From positions 1 through 5,007 of the forward strand of contig SYPI01000008.1 in assembly GCA_005804005.1 (NCBI GenBank): a stretch of DNA of 5,007 nucleotides, written 5' to 3'. The stretch comes from Planctomycetia bacterium (lineage in GTDB: Bacteria > Planctomycetota > Phycisphaerae > Phycisphaerales > SM1A02). The position numbers and the translations under genes are program-made. Below are positions 1 through 4,719 of the stretch, piece by piece. Each line of letters starts with the position of its first letter. Positions within the stretch are counted from its first letter, which is position 1. Below the pieces are notes generated by a model. It was given only the letters and a program-made list of their open reading frames with translations. It was not told where the DNA came from and searched no databases.

Positions 1-120
1 GACCGTATTCATGTGCTGGTAGACGGACGGATAGCCGAGTCCGGCAACTGGACGGAACTACTGAACGCCAACGGCGTCTTCGCCGAGATGGTCCGGCGGC
101 AGATGGCAGACGCGGCGTAA
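1..120 (+). CDS. ABC exporter ATP-binding domain, C-terminal end (partial)
   Basis: The frame is open from the first base to a TAA stop and gives 39 residues starting DRIHVLVDGRIAESG and ending in FAEMVRRQ plus a short tail. This is the standard end of an ABC transporter nucleotide-binding domain, after the H-loop: 'aDrI-V-dGri-E-G---ELL--nG-fa-m---Q'. The ending FxxMxxxQ is typical of exporters with fused membrane and ATPase domains (MsbA, HlyB, LagD/PCAT types) rather than importers. The Walker motifs, the membrane domain and any N-terminal C39 peptidase domain lie upstream, outside the window, so the substrate cannot be read. The gene runs convergently into a small minus-strand gene for a double-glycine leader peptide 17 nt away. 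This makes peptide export an attractive but unproven role. An ordinary lipid or drug exporter remains possible. Confidence 0.85.
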   Translation, partial: DRIHVLVDGRIAESGNWTELLNANGVFAEMVRRQMADAA

Positions 121-121
121 A

Positions 122-136
122 CCCCCGGTCAGGGGG
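122..136. terminator. Short GC hairpin between convergent genes
   Basis: CCCCC (122-126) and GGGGG (132-136) form a perfect 5-bp stem around a 5-nt loop. The hairpin begins one base after the stop of the ABC gene and ends one base before the stop of the minus-strand peptide gene. Its placement suits a bidirectional terminator, but there is no T-run on either side and the stem is short, so this is a weak call. Confidence 0.3.
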
Positions 137-137
137 C

Positions 138-305
138 TCAGCGCCCGCGGGACGATGTGCTCGGGGAGCGAATGCTGGACTTGCCGCTGAGGCTGGGTCG
201 GCCGCTCTTGGAGATGCCCTTGACGGAGGCACTGGCGCCACCGGTGATCTTCTTCAGGTCGGCGGCGGTGAGCTTGCGGGACTTAGTGGTGTTCTTGAGT
301 GGCAT
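138..305 (-). CDS. Double-glycine leader peptide (candidate bacteriocin/RiPP or signalling peptide precursor)
   Basis: This is a 55-residue peptide from ATG at 305-303 to TGA at 140-138. Residues 12-23 read LTAADLKKITGG. Counted back from the second Gly (-1), this matches every position of the double-glycine leader consensus: L(-12), T(-11), D(-8), L(-7), I(-4), G(-2), G(-1). Cleavage after Gly23 would release a 32-residue core beginning ASASVKG. The core has 12 Ser, 1 Thr, 7 Lys/Arg, no acidic residue and no Cys, so it is strongly basic. The start is supported by AAAGGGA 7 nt upstream and by a sigma70-like promoter (TTGCAG-17 nt-TAGTTT). Third codon positions are about 87% G/C, as expected for a real gene here. 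Leaders of this class are cut and exported by peptidase-containing ABC transporters, and an ABC exporter ends 17 nt away on the other strand. The peptide's function is not recognised. A basic nucleic-acid-binding peptide with a chance GG motif is the alternative. Confidence 0.65.
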   Translation of the reverse strand: MPLKNTTKSRKLTAADLKKITGGASASVKGISKSGRPSLSGKSSIRSPSTSSRGR

Positions 306-312
306 GATGTTG

Positions 313-319
313 TCCCTTT
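313..319 (-). promoter_or_regulatory. Ribosome binding site of the double-glycine peptide gene
   Basis: On the minus strand AAAGGGA is followed by a 7-nt spacer and then ATG at 305-303. It fixes the start codon. asd and trpS nearby lack such a site. Confidence 0.5.
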
Positions 320-365
320 CGTGGGTGCTGGCCTCGCGGGCAAGTGCGCCAACGGGCGATTCCCA

Positions 366-394
366 AAACTACGCTCTGATTTGACCATCTGCAA
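366..394 (-). promoter_or_regulatory. Sigma70-like promoter for the double-glycine peptide gene
   Basis: On the minus strand TTGCAG (394-389) is followed by exactly 17 nt and then TAGTTT (371-366), a TANNNT-type -10 box. Transcription would start near 359, giving a leader of about 54 nt before the ATG. The -35 element directly abuts the -35 proposed for asd on the other strand. Confidence 0.5.
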
Positions 395-425
395 TTGAGA
401 TTCGGCCGCAATCCCGATCTACTCT
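395..425 (+). promoter_or_regulatory. Promoter of asd (leaderless type)
   Basis: TTGAGA (395-400), 5/6 to TTGACA, is followed by 19 nt and TACTCT (420-425). The box ends 9 nt before ATG 435, the same distance as the TANNNT box of trpS to its start. No Shine-Dalgarno sequence is present, which fits a leaderless transcript. The 19-nt spacer is longer than ideal. Confidence 0.45.
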
Positions 426-434
426 GCCATGAGC

Positions 435-1487
435 ATGACCGAGAGGCCGCCCCAGATCAATGTCGCAATCGTGGGGGTGACCGGCGCGGTAGGTCAGGAA
501 CTGGGCTCTGTTCTTGCGCAGAGCCGGTTGCCGATCGGCCGCCTGCGGGTGTTCGCCAGCGAACGCTCCCAGGGCCGGACTATCGAGTTCGCCGGAAGGC
601 AGTGCACCTGCGAGGTGTTGCGCGAGGGGTGCTTCGAGGGCAGTGATCTGGCCCTCTTCTCGGCGGGCAAGTCAATCTCCAGCCAGTGGTGCCCGCGGGC
701 GGTGGCCGAGGGCGCCTGGGTGGTCGACAACTCCTCCTGCTTCCGCATGACGCCGGGCGTGCCGCTGATCGTCCCCGAGATCAACGGCGCTGAACTGTCG
801 GAGCTGAACGAGCCCGGCATCATTGCCAACCCGAACTGCTCCACCATCATTGCCCTGATGGCGGTGACGCCGATTCACCGCCGAGTGCCGGTGCGGCGAA
901 TGGTGGTGGCCACCTATCAGGCGGCCAGCGGCGCTGGTGCGGCGGCCATGCATGAACTGGAACAGCAGGCCCGCGATTTCGCCGCCGGGAAGTCGTTGAA
1001 CACCACCGTGCTGGGGCGGCAGTGCCTGTTCAACTGCTTCAGTCACAACTCGGCGATCGGCGCCGATGGTTACAACGAGGAAGAGCGCAAGTTGCTCCAT
1101 GAGACGCGCCGCATCTGGGGCGACTCTCAGGTCCGCGTCAGCGCGACCTGTGTGCGCATCCCCACACTGCGGGCCCACGCCGAGGCCATCAATCTCACCC
1201 TTGACGGCTCGATGACCGCCGAGGAAGCCCGTGAGTTGCTGAGTCGTGCGCCGGGCGTGAGAGTGGTGGATGATCGGGAGGGGAACCGATTCCCCGAGCC
1301 GCTGGCGGCCACCGGTCAGGACGATGTGCTGGTGGGGCGCATCCGTGCCGACATGGGGCAAGACCCGGGGCACGGGCTGGAACTGTTTGCCGCTGGCGAC
1401 CAGATCCGCAAGGGTGCGGCGCTCAACGCGGTGCAGATCGCCGAACTGATCTTCGCGCCGCGCACCGCGCTGGCCGCTCGGGCCTAG
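435..1487 (+). CDS. asd: Aspartate-semialdehyde dehydrogenase
   Basis: This 350-residue enzyme reduces aspartyl-4-phosphate to aspartate-4-semialdehyde with NADPH, the branch point to lysine/diaminopimelate, threonine and methionine. The N-terminal nucleotide-binding motif GVTGAVGQE is at residues 14-22 and FSAGKS at 75-80. The catalytic Cys135 lies in the NPNCSTI signature. Gln162 in ATYQAASGAG and Arg241/His248 in RIPTLRAHAE are the expected substrate-binding and acid/base residues. The C-terminus has the usual VGRIRAD and DQIRKGAALNAVQIAEL blocks. Length is normal and no key residue is missing. An in-frame ATG lies 6 nt upstream at 429. I prefer 435 because it sits 9 nt after the TACTCT -10 box, as in trpS, whereas 429 would lie ahead of the likely transcription start. 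The gene is monocistronic as far as can be seen, and its stop overlaps that of convergent trpC. Confidence 0.95.
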   Translation: MTERPPQINVAIVGVTGAVGQELGSVLAQSRLPIGRLRVFASERSQGRTIEFAGRQCTCEVLREGCFEGSDLALFSAGKSISSQWCPRAVAEGAWVVDNSSCFRMTPGVPLIVPEINGAELSELNEPGIIANPNCSTIIALMAVTPIHRRVPVRRMVVATYQAASGAGAAAMHELEQQARDFAAGKSLNTTVLGRQCLFNCFSHNSAIGADGYNEEERKLLHETRRIWGDSQVRVSATCVRIPTLRAHAEAINLTLDGSMTAEEARELLSRAPGVRVVDDREGNRFPEPLAATGQDDVLVGRIRADMGQDPGHGLELFAAGDQIRKGAALNAVQIAELIFAPRTALAARA

Positions 1488-1500
1488 GCCAACAGGGCCT
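1481..1500. repeat. Palindrome and short hairpin at the asd/trpC stop overlap
   Basis: GGCCTAGGCC (1481-1490) is a perfect 10-bp palindrome centred on the overlapping stop codons. AGGCC (1486-1490) can also pair with GGCCT (1496-1500) around a 5-nt loop. It could help end transcription from either side, but there is no T-run and the stems are short. Confidence 0.3.
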
Positions 1501-2290
1501 TGAGAGCCGCCTCGGGGTCCGGCTGTCGCAGCAGATGCTCACCGACCAGAGCGATATGAATGTCGTGGGCGCGCAGTTGCAGCAGATCGGCCGAGGTGCG
1601 AATGCCCGACTCGGCGACCACTATGGAACGGTCTTCGATCATGTCGGCGATGCGCAGTGAGTGGCTCAGGTCGGTCTTCATGGTCTTCAGATTGCGGTTG
1701 TTCAGCCCGAGCAAGCTGTACCCGCGGTGCGGGAAGCCGATGTGCGGCTGCACGCGCCAGAGATTGTCGAGGTCGTGCACTTCAACCAGCGTGGTCATGC
1801 CCAGTTCTACCGCCAGAATCTGGAAGTCGACAATCTGCGCCTCGGTCAGGCACTCGGCGATCAGCAGAATGGCATCGGCGCCGAAGGCGCGGGCCTCCCA
1901 AACCTGATAAGCATCGATGATGAAGTCCTTGCGCAGCACCGGCAGCGGGATGGCATCGCGGATGGCATGGATGAACTCAAGGCTTCCACCGAAGTCAGCT
2001 TCATCCGTGAGGCAAGAAATCGCTGCGGCTCCGGCGCGGTGGTACTGTCTGGCGATGGCCACCGGGTCAAAGTCGGCGCGGATGATGCCGGCGCTCGGGC
2101 TGGACCGTTTCACCTCAGCAATGATCCGGGTGCTGCGCCGATTGCCATGGGCGACCACCGCCTGGAAGAAGTTGCGTGGGCGGCCCAGTTCGGAGATGCG
2201 CTCCTGCAGTGCCTCCATCGGCAGGGTGCGCTTGGCCAGCGCCACTTCCTGCCTCTTGCGAGCCACAATCTTGGTGAGTGCGTTTGGCAC
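1484..2290 (-). CDS. trpC: Indole-3-glycerol phosphate synthase
   Basis: This 268-residue single-domain (beta/alpha)8 enzyme closes the indole ring, turning CdRP into indole-3-glycerol phosphate in tryptophan synthesis. By alignment with the family, the catalytic residues are present: Glu59 and Lys61 in IIAEVKRSSPSAG, Lys121 in PVLRKDF, Glu170 in TLVEVH, Asn197 in LGLNNRN, and Glu227/Ser228 in VAESGI. The start is GTG at 2290-2288, supported by AGGTG 5 nt upstream and by the family's usual N-terminus (LxKIVAxKRxEV). The frame stays open to 2743, but that extension has no IGPS homology and is antisense to the next gene. The gene stands alone, without trpD, trpF or other trp genes here, so the pathway is scattered in this genome. 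The stop overlaps that of asd by 4 nt (CTAG). The upstream neighbour is divergent. Confidence 0.96.
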   Translation of the reverse strand: MPNALTKIVARKRQEVALAKRTLPMEALQERISELGRPRNFFQAVVAHGNRRSTRIIAEVKRSSPSAGIIRADFDPVAIARQYHRAGAAAISCLTDEADFGGSLEFIHAIRDAIPLPVLRKDFIIDAYQVWEARAFGADAILLIAECLTEAQIVDFQILAVELGMTTLVEVHDLDNLWRVQPHIGFPHRGYSLLGLNNRNLKTMKTDLSHSLRIADMIEDRSIVVAESGIRTSADLLQLRAHDIHIALVGEHLLRQPDPEAALKALLA

Positions 2291-2295
2291 GGCGG

Positions 2296-2300
2296 CACCT
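2296..2300 (-). promoter_or_regulatory. Ribosome binding site deciding the trpC GTG start
   Basis: AGGTG on the minus strand is followed by CCGCC and then GTG at 2290-2288. It supports the GTG start over any start in the long upstream open frame. Confidence 0.5.
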
Positions 2301-2387
2301 GTCGCGGCGCAGCCGCCGACGGAGGTAGTTGTATCGGCTCGCCCGGCCGAGGGCGAGAGCGCCGCCCCCATCGGTGGCGGCACGATT

Positions 2388-3179
2388 GTGCTGATCTCGG
2401 GAATCGCTGGTCTGGCAATGGTCGGCTGCCTAGCCGCCCTTGGCCGTCTTCGGCTGGAGCCCAAGGTGACTGGCTGGCCGGTCTCGCCGGGCGAAGCACT
2501 CGGCGGATTCCTAGCACTGCTGTTCTCCGGCGCCATCGGCGGCACCGTGGCCATGCAGATCGCGGGTGTACCGCCCGGCGACGACACCCTGCGCGGAGAA
2601 TCGATCACCGGGCTGGGAGTGTTCGCCATGCAGTTGCCGGTGGCTGTGCTGGCCATCGTCACCCTGCGACGGCGCGGAGGGCGAGTTGGCTCGCGCGGCG
2701 CGGCACTTCTGGGCGCCGCGATCGCCGCGCTGTCGTGGCCCATTATTCAGTTGGCATCGATGGCGGCGGCTTGGGTTCAGGTAGAGCTCGGAGGACTTGA
2801 ACCGCCAGCGATCGGCCACCAGACACTGCTTGAACTGGCGCGGGGCGGGGGCGGGGCGTGGGGTCTGGGGGCCATCGCATTGGCGGCGATAGTCGCTCCG
2901 GCCTTCGAGGAATTGGCCTACCGCGGCATGCTGCAGAGCGCCATGCGCCGACTCGGCGCTCGGCCCTGGTGGGCGATCGTGTTCACATCGCTGGTGTTCG
3001 CCGCGATGCACACCGGGGCCTTTCCCCCCGGCGCGCAGGCGCCCGGCATGGCAGCCGTTTTCACTCTCTCGCTGGCGCTGGGCTGGCTCTTCGAGCGCAC
3101 CGGCTCGCTGACCGCGCCGTTTGTGGCGCACGCCAGCTTCAACTCGGTGAACCTGCTCTTGCTGCCGCTGATGGTGTGA
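2388..3179 (+). CDS. CPBP (CAAX/ABI) family intramembrane metalloprotease
   Basis: From GTG 2388 this is a 263-residue hydrophobic protein with about six to seven membrane segments (roughly 1-18, 38-60, 74-92, 104-127, 157-173, 194-209 and 220-236, plus a hydrophobic C-terminus). The C-terminal half carries the three CPBP motifs: EELAYRG (Glu174, Glu175, Arg179), FAAMH (His208) and HASFN (His248, Asn252). These residues build the membrane-embedded metal-type active site known from Rce1 homologues. Bacterial members cleave varied membrane or peptide substrates, and some serve bacteriocin immunity or maturation. The substrate here is unknown. The start is uncertain. The frame is open far upstream, and GTG 2274 would add 38 Ala/Pro/Glu-rich residues but overlap the trpC start head-to-head by 17 nt. 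I see no strong Shine-Dalgarno or TANNNT box for either start. It ends 27 nt before trpS. Confidence 0.85.
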   Translation: MLISGIAGLAMVGCLAALGRLRLEPKVTGWPVSPGEALGGFLALLFSGAIGGTVAMQIAGVPPGDDTLRGESITGLGVFAMQLPVAVLAIVTLRRRGGRVGSRGAALLGAAIAALSWPIIQLASMAAAWVQVELGGLEPPAIGHQTLLELARGGGGAWGLGAIALAAIVAPAFEELAYRGMLQSAMRRLGARPWWAIVFTSLVFAAMHTGAFPPGAQAPGMAAVFTLSLALGWLFERTGSLTAPFVAHASFNSVNLLLLPLMV

Positions 3180-3183
3180 GGCG

Positions 3184-3206
3184 CGCGGCGCTAGACTCGC
3201 GCCGCG
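3184..3206 (+). promoter_or_regulatory. trpS -10 box inside a perfect inverted repeat
   Basis: CGCGGCGC (3184-3191) and GCGCCGCG (3199-3206) are perfect 8-bp inverted arms around the 7-nt TAGACTC. The -10 box TAGACT (3192-3197) sits in that loop and the right arm abuts the trpS ATG. The 9 nt between box and ATG, and the absence of a Shine-Dalgarno sequence, suggest a leaderless trpS mRNA. No clear -35 element is visible. Confidence 0.5.
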
Positions 3207-4271
3207 ATGGCCAACGAGCGACCACGGATTCTTACCGGCGACACACCCACCGGTAGCCTGCATCTGGGCCACTGGGTCGGCAGCGTGAAGCGCCGCGTGC
3301 AGCTGCAGGATTCCCACGACTGCTACTTCATCCTGGCCAACATGCACGCCTTCACCACCCGCGTGCAGCAGCCCGAGGGAATCCGCCGCGACTGCATCGA
3401 GATCGTGCGCGACTATCTGGCCATGGGCATCGACCCCAGGAAGGCGGTCATCTTCCTCCAGAGCGAAGTGCCAGCCATCGCCGAACTCTGCTTCCTCTTC
3501 GCCATGTTGCTCCCGTTCAACCGGGTGATGCGCAACCCGACCCTCAAGGACGAGATCAAGATCAAAGGGCTCGGCGAGAACTACTCCTTCGGTTTCCCCC
3601 TCTATGCCGTGGGCCAGACCGCCGACATTTTGGCTTTCCGCCCGGTCGGCGTGCCGGTTGGCGAGGATCAGGTGCCCCACCTGGAACTGACCCGCGAGGT
3701 AGCTCGGCGCTTCAATCAGGTGTTCTGCGGCGTCGATGAGCACGCCGAGGATGACGACCATGTGAAACTCGGCGGAGTGTTCCCAGTTCCTCGGGCTGAG
3801 GTAGGCAAAGTCGGGCGGCTCATGGGAATCGACGGTGTGAACAAGATGAGCAAGTCGCTGGGCAACGCCATCTTCATTGCCGATCCGGCCAAGGAAGTGG
3901 AGAAGAAGGTCAAGAAGATCTTCACCGGTCGGCAGAGCCCCACCGAGCCGGGCGACACTTCAAACGCGCTCTTCCAGTATGTCGAAGCCTTCATCGAGGA
4001 TCAGGCCCGGGTGGCCGAACTAAAGGATCGCTACTCCCGTGGCGACAACCTCGGCGATGGGCATGTGAAGGCCGAGGTCGCCCAGGAGCTCAATCGGCTG
4101 CTGGAACCTATGCGCCAGCGCCGTGCCCAGTACGAGGGCGACGACGCGCCGATTCTGGCCATCCTGAAGGACGGCTGCGAGCGGGCCAACGCCCTGACCG
4201 AGCAGACCCTCGCCATGGCCAAGGACGCCGCGAAACTGATCACCTTCCCGCGCACACTGCGCCCCCGCTGA
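3207..4271 (+). CDS. trpS: Tryptophanyl-tRNA synthetase
   Basis: This 354-residue class I aminoacyl-tRNA synthetase attaches tryptophan to tRNA-Trp in the cytoplasm. The HIGH-class motif appears as LHLGH (residues 18-22) directly after ILTGDTPTG. The KMSKS loop is exact at 213-217 (VNKMSKSLGN). The TrpRS block VPVGEDQVPHLELTREVARRFN lies at 149-170. At 178-190 the segment EHAEDDDHVKLGG, before VFPVPRAEV, looks longer and more acidic than in many bacterial TrpRS and may be a lineage-specific insertion. Overall length is slightly above the usual 330-340. The start at ATG 3207 is fixed by the conserved N-terminus and by the TAGACT box 9 nt upstream. No leader peptide or T-box is visible. The gene follows the CPBP protease gene by 27 nt and may be read both from its own promoter and by read-through. 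Confidence 0.96.
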   Translation: MANERPRILTGDTPTGSLHLGHWVGSVKRRVQLQDSHDCYFILANMHAFTTRVQQPEGIRRDCIEIVRDYLAMGIDPRKAVIFLQSEVPAIAELCFLFAMLLPFNRVMRNPTLKDEIKIKGLGENYSFGFPLYAVGQTADILAFRPVGVPVGEDQVPHLELTREVARRFNQVFCGVDEHAEDDDHVKLGGVFPVPRAEVGKVGRLMGIDGVNKMSKSLGNAIFIADPAKEVEKKVKKIFTGRQSPTEPGDTSNALFQYVEAFIEDQARVAELKDRYSRGDNLGDGHVKAEVAQELNRLLEPMRQRRAQYEGDDAPILAILKDGCERANALTEQTLAMAKDAAKLITFPRTLRPR

Positions 4272-4297
4272 CCCGCACTCCGCTCCAACCCGTACTC

Positions 4298-4338
4298 CGT
4301 GGTCAGACTCGCGCGATCGTCCCGCTGCTCTGACCGCG
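4298..4338. terminator. Long-stem inverted repeat downstream of trpS
   Basis: CGTGGTCAGA (4298-4307) pairs with TCTGACCGCG (4329-4338) over 10 bp with one wobble at the third position (T4300 with G4336). The inner 7 bp (GGTCAGA/TCTGACC) are perfect and the loop is 21 nt. It lies 26 nt after the trpS stop. A terminator is the simplest reading, but there is no T-run, so an operator-like dyad for the next gene is also possible. Confidence 0.35.
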
Positions 4339-4346
4339 AAGTGAGG

Positions 4347-4361
4347 GCAGAGGAAATCTGC
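4347..4361. repeat. Small inverted repeat in the -35 region of the Cys-rich protein gene
   Basis: GCAGA (4347-4351) and TCTGC (4357-4361) are perfect 5-bp arms around GGAAA. The repeat ends 8 nt before the proposed -10 box at 4370, where a -35 element or regulator site would lie. It may also be chance. Confidence 0.25.
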
Positions 4362-4369
4362 AGCCGGGC

Positions 4370-4375
4370 TATGCT
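4370..4375 (+). promoter_or_regulatory. -10 box of the Cys-rich protein gene
   Basis: TATGCT fits TANNNT and ends 8 nt before ATG 4384. There is no Shine-Dalgarno sequence, so this looks like the leaderless arrangement of asd and trpS. No good -35 is seen. Confidence 0.4.
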
Positions 4376-4383
4376 TGAGGCCG

Positions 4384-4719
4384 ATGCCCCCTGAAGAGAT
4401 GGGCGCGCTCAAGGCCGGGCGCCCCGCGGAGGCCATGGACGACCAGACAAACGATTTGCGCTGCTGCCCGCATGTGGATCTCAACGATCCCCGTTGCGCA
4501 TCTCGATTCACTATGGGTGGCATCGAGGACCTCTTTCAGTATTGCTGCGGGGGTTTCCACGGCTGCGCCATGTACCACCGCATCAACATGGAAGTGAACT
4601 TCCGGCGCTCGGTCGGCGATGCCCGAGCCGATACCTTCATCCGCCCACGATCCGTCCCAGCCATCGTGCAGGTGTCCGCTCATGGCCGACCAATTGGCCT
4701 TCGCGTCACTGGTTCGTGA
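4384..4719 (+). CDS. Cys-rich small protein, possible metal or Fe-S binder
   Basis: This is a 111-residue soluble protein of unassigned function. Residues 27-66 form a compact Cys/His-rich block: CCPH (27-30), DPRC (35-38), a short helix-like GGIEDLFQ, then CC (54-55), H59, C61 and H65 in CAMYHR. The spacing C28-x9-C38-x15-C54-x6-C61 gives four Cys that could hold a metal ion or an Fe-S cluster. I recall similar small 'CPxLxxxDPRC...C...CpxYHRI' proteins from planctomycetes, but cannot confirm this here. There is no signal peptide or membrane segment. The N-terminal 20 and C-terminal 35 residues look less constrained. ATG 4384 is chosen because the TATGCT box lies 8 nt upstream, although later in-frame ATGs (4399, 4435) are possible. 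Its last 38 nt overlap the recombinase gene, suggesting translational coupling. Confidence 0.7.
   Translation: MPPEEMGALKAGRPAEAMDDQTNDLRCCPHVDLNDPRCASRFTMGGIEDLFQYCCGGFHGCAMYHRINMEVNFRRSVGDARADTFIRPRSVPAIVQVSAHGRPIGLRVTGS
4670..4674 (+). promoter_or_regulatory. Ribosome binding site of the recombinase gene
   Basis: AGGTG lies inside the end of the Cys-rich protein gene, 7 nt before ATG 4682. It supports this start despite the 38-nt overlap. Confidence 0.45.

Noticed and set aside
138..236. Lanthipeptide or disulfide-bonded class II bacteriocin core
   Set aside because: The core has many Ser but no Cys, so lanthionine rings or disulfides cannot form.
157..384. Plus-strand 75-codon open frame opposite the double-glycine peptide
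   Set aside because: It has no RBS and covers the peptide gene, its RBS and its promoter. The minus-strand frame has GC-rich third positions and a recognisable leader, so this one is a shadow.
672..1373. Long minus-strand open frame inside asd
   Set aside because: It is antisense to a full-length enzyme with all catalytic motifs. Long antisense frames are common at this GC content and its translation resembles no family.
2291..2743. N-terminal extension of trpC by 151 codons
   Set aside because: The extension is low-complexity Arg/Pro/Ala, antisense to the CPBP gene, and IGPS normally begins at the GTG chosen, which has its own RBS.
1661..2800. 379-codon plus-strand open frame across trpC
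   Set aside because: It is antisense to trpC and out of frame with CPBP, with no coherent domain.
3180..3206. Tryptophan attenuator or T-box ahead of trpS
   Set aside because: The gap is only 27 nt, with no Trp-codon leader peptide and no T-box sequence.
2511..3761. 416-codon minus-strand open frame across CPBP and trpS
   Set aside because: It is antisense to two recognised proteins, its His/Gly/Gln-rich translation matches no family, and no start signals are seen.
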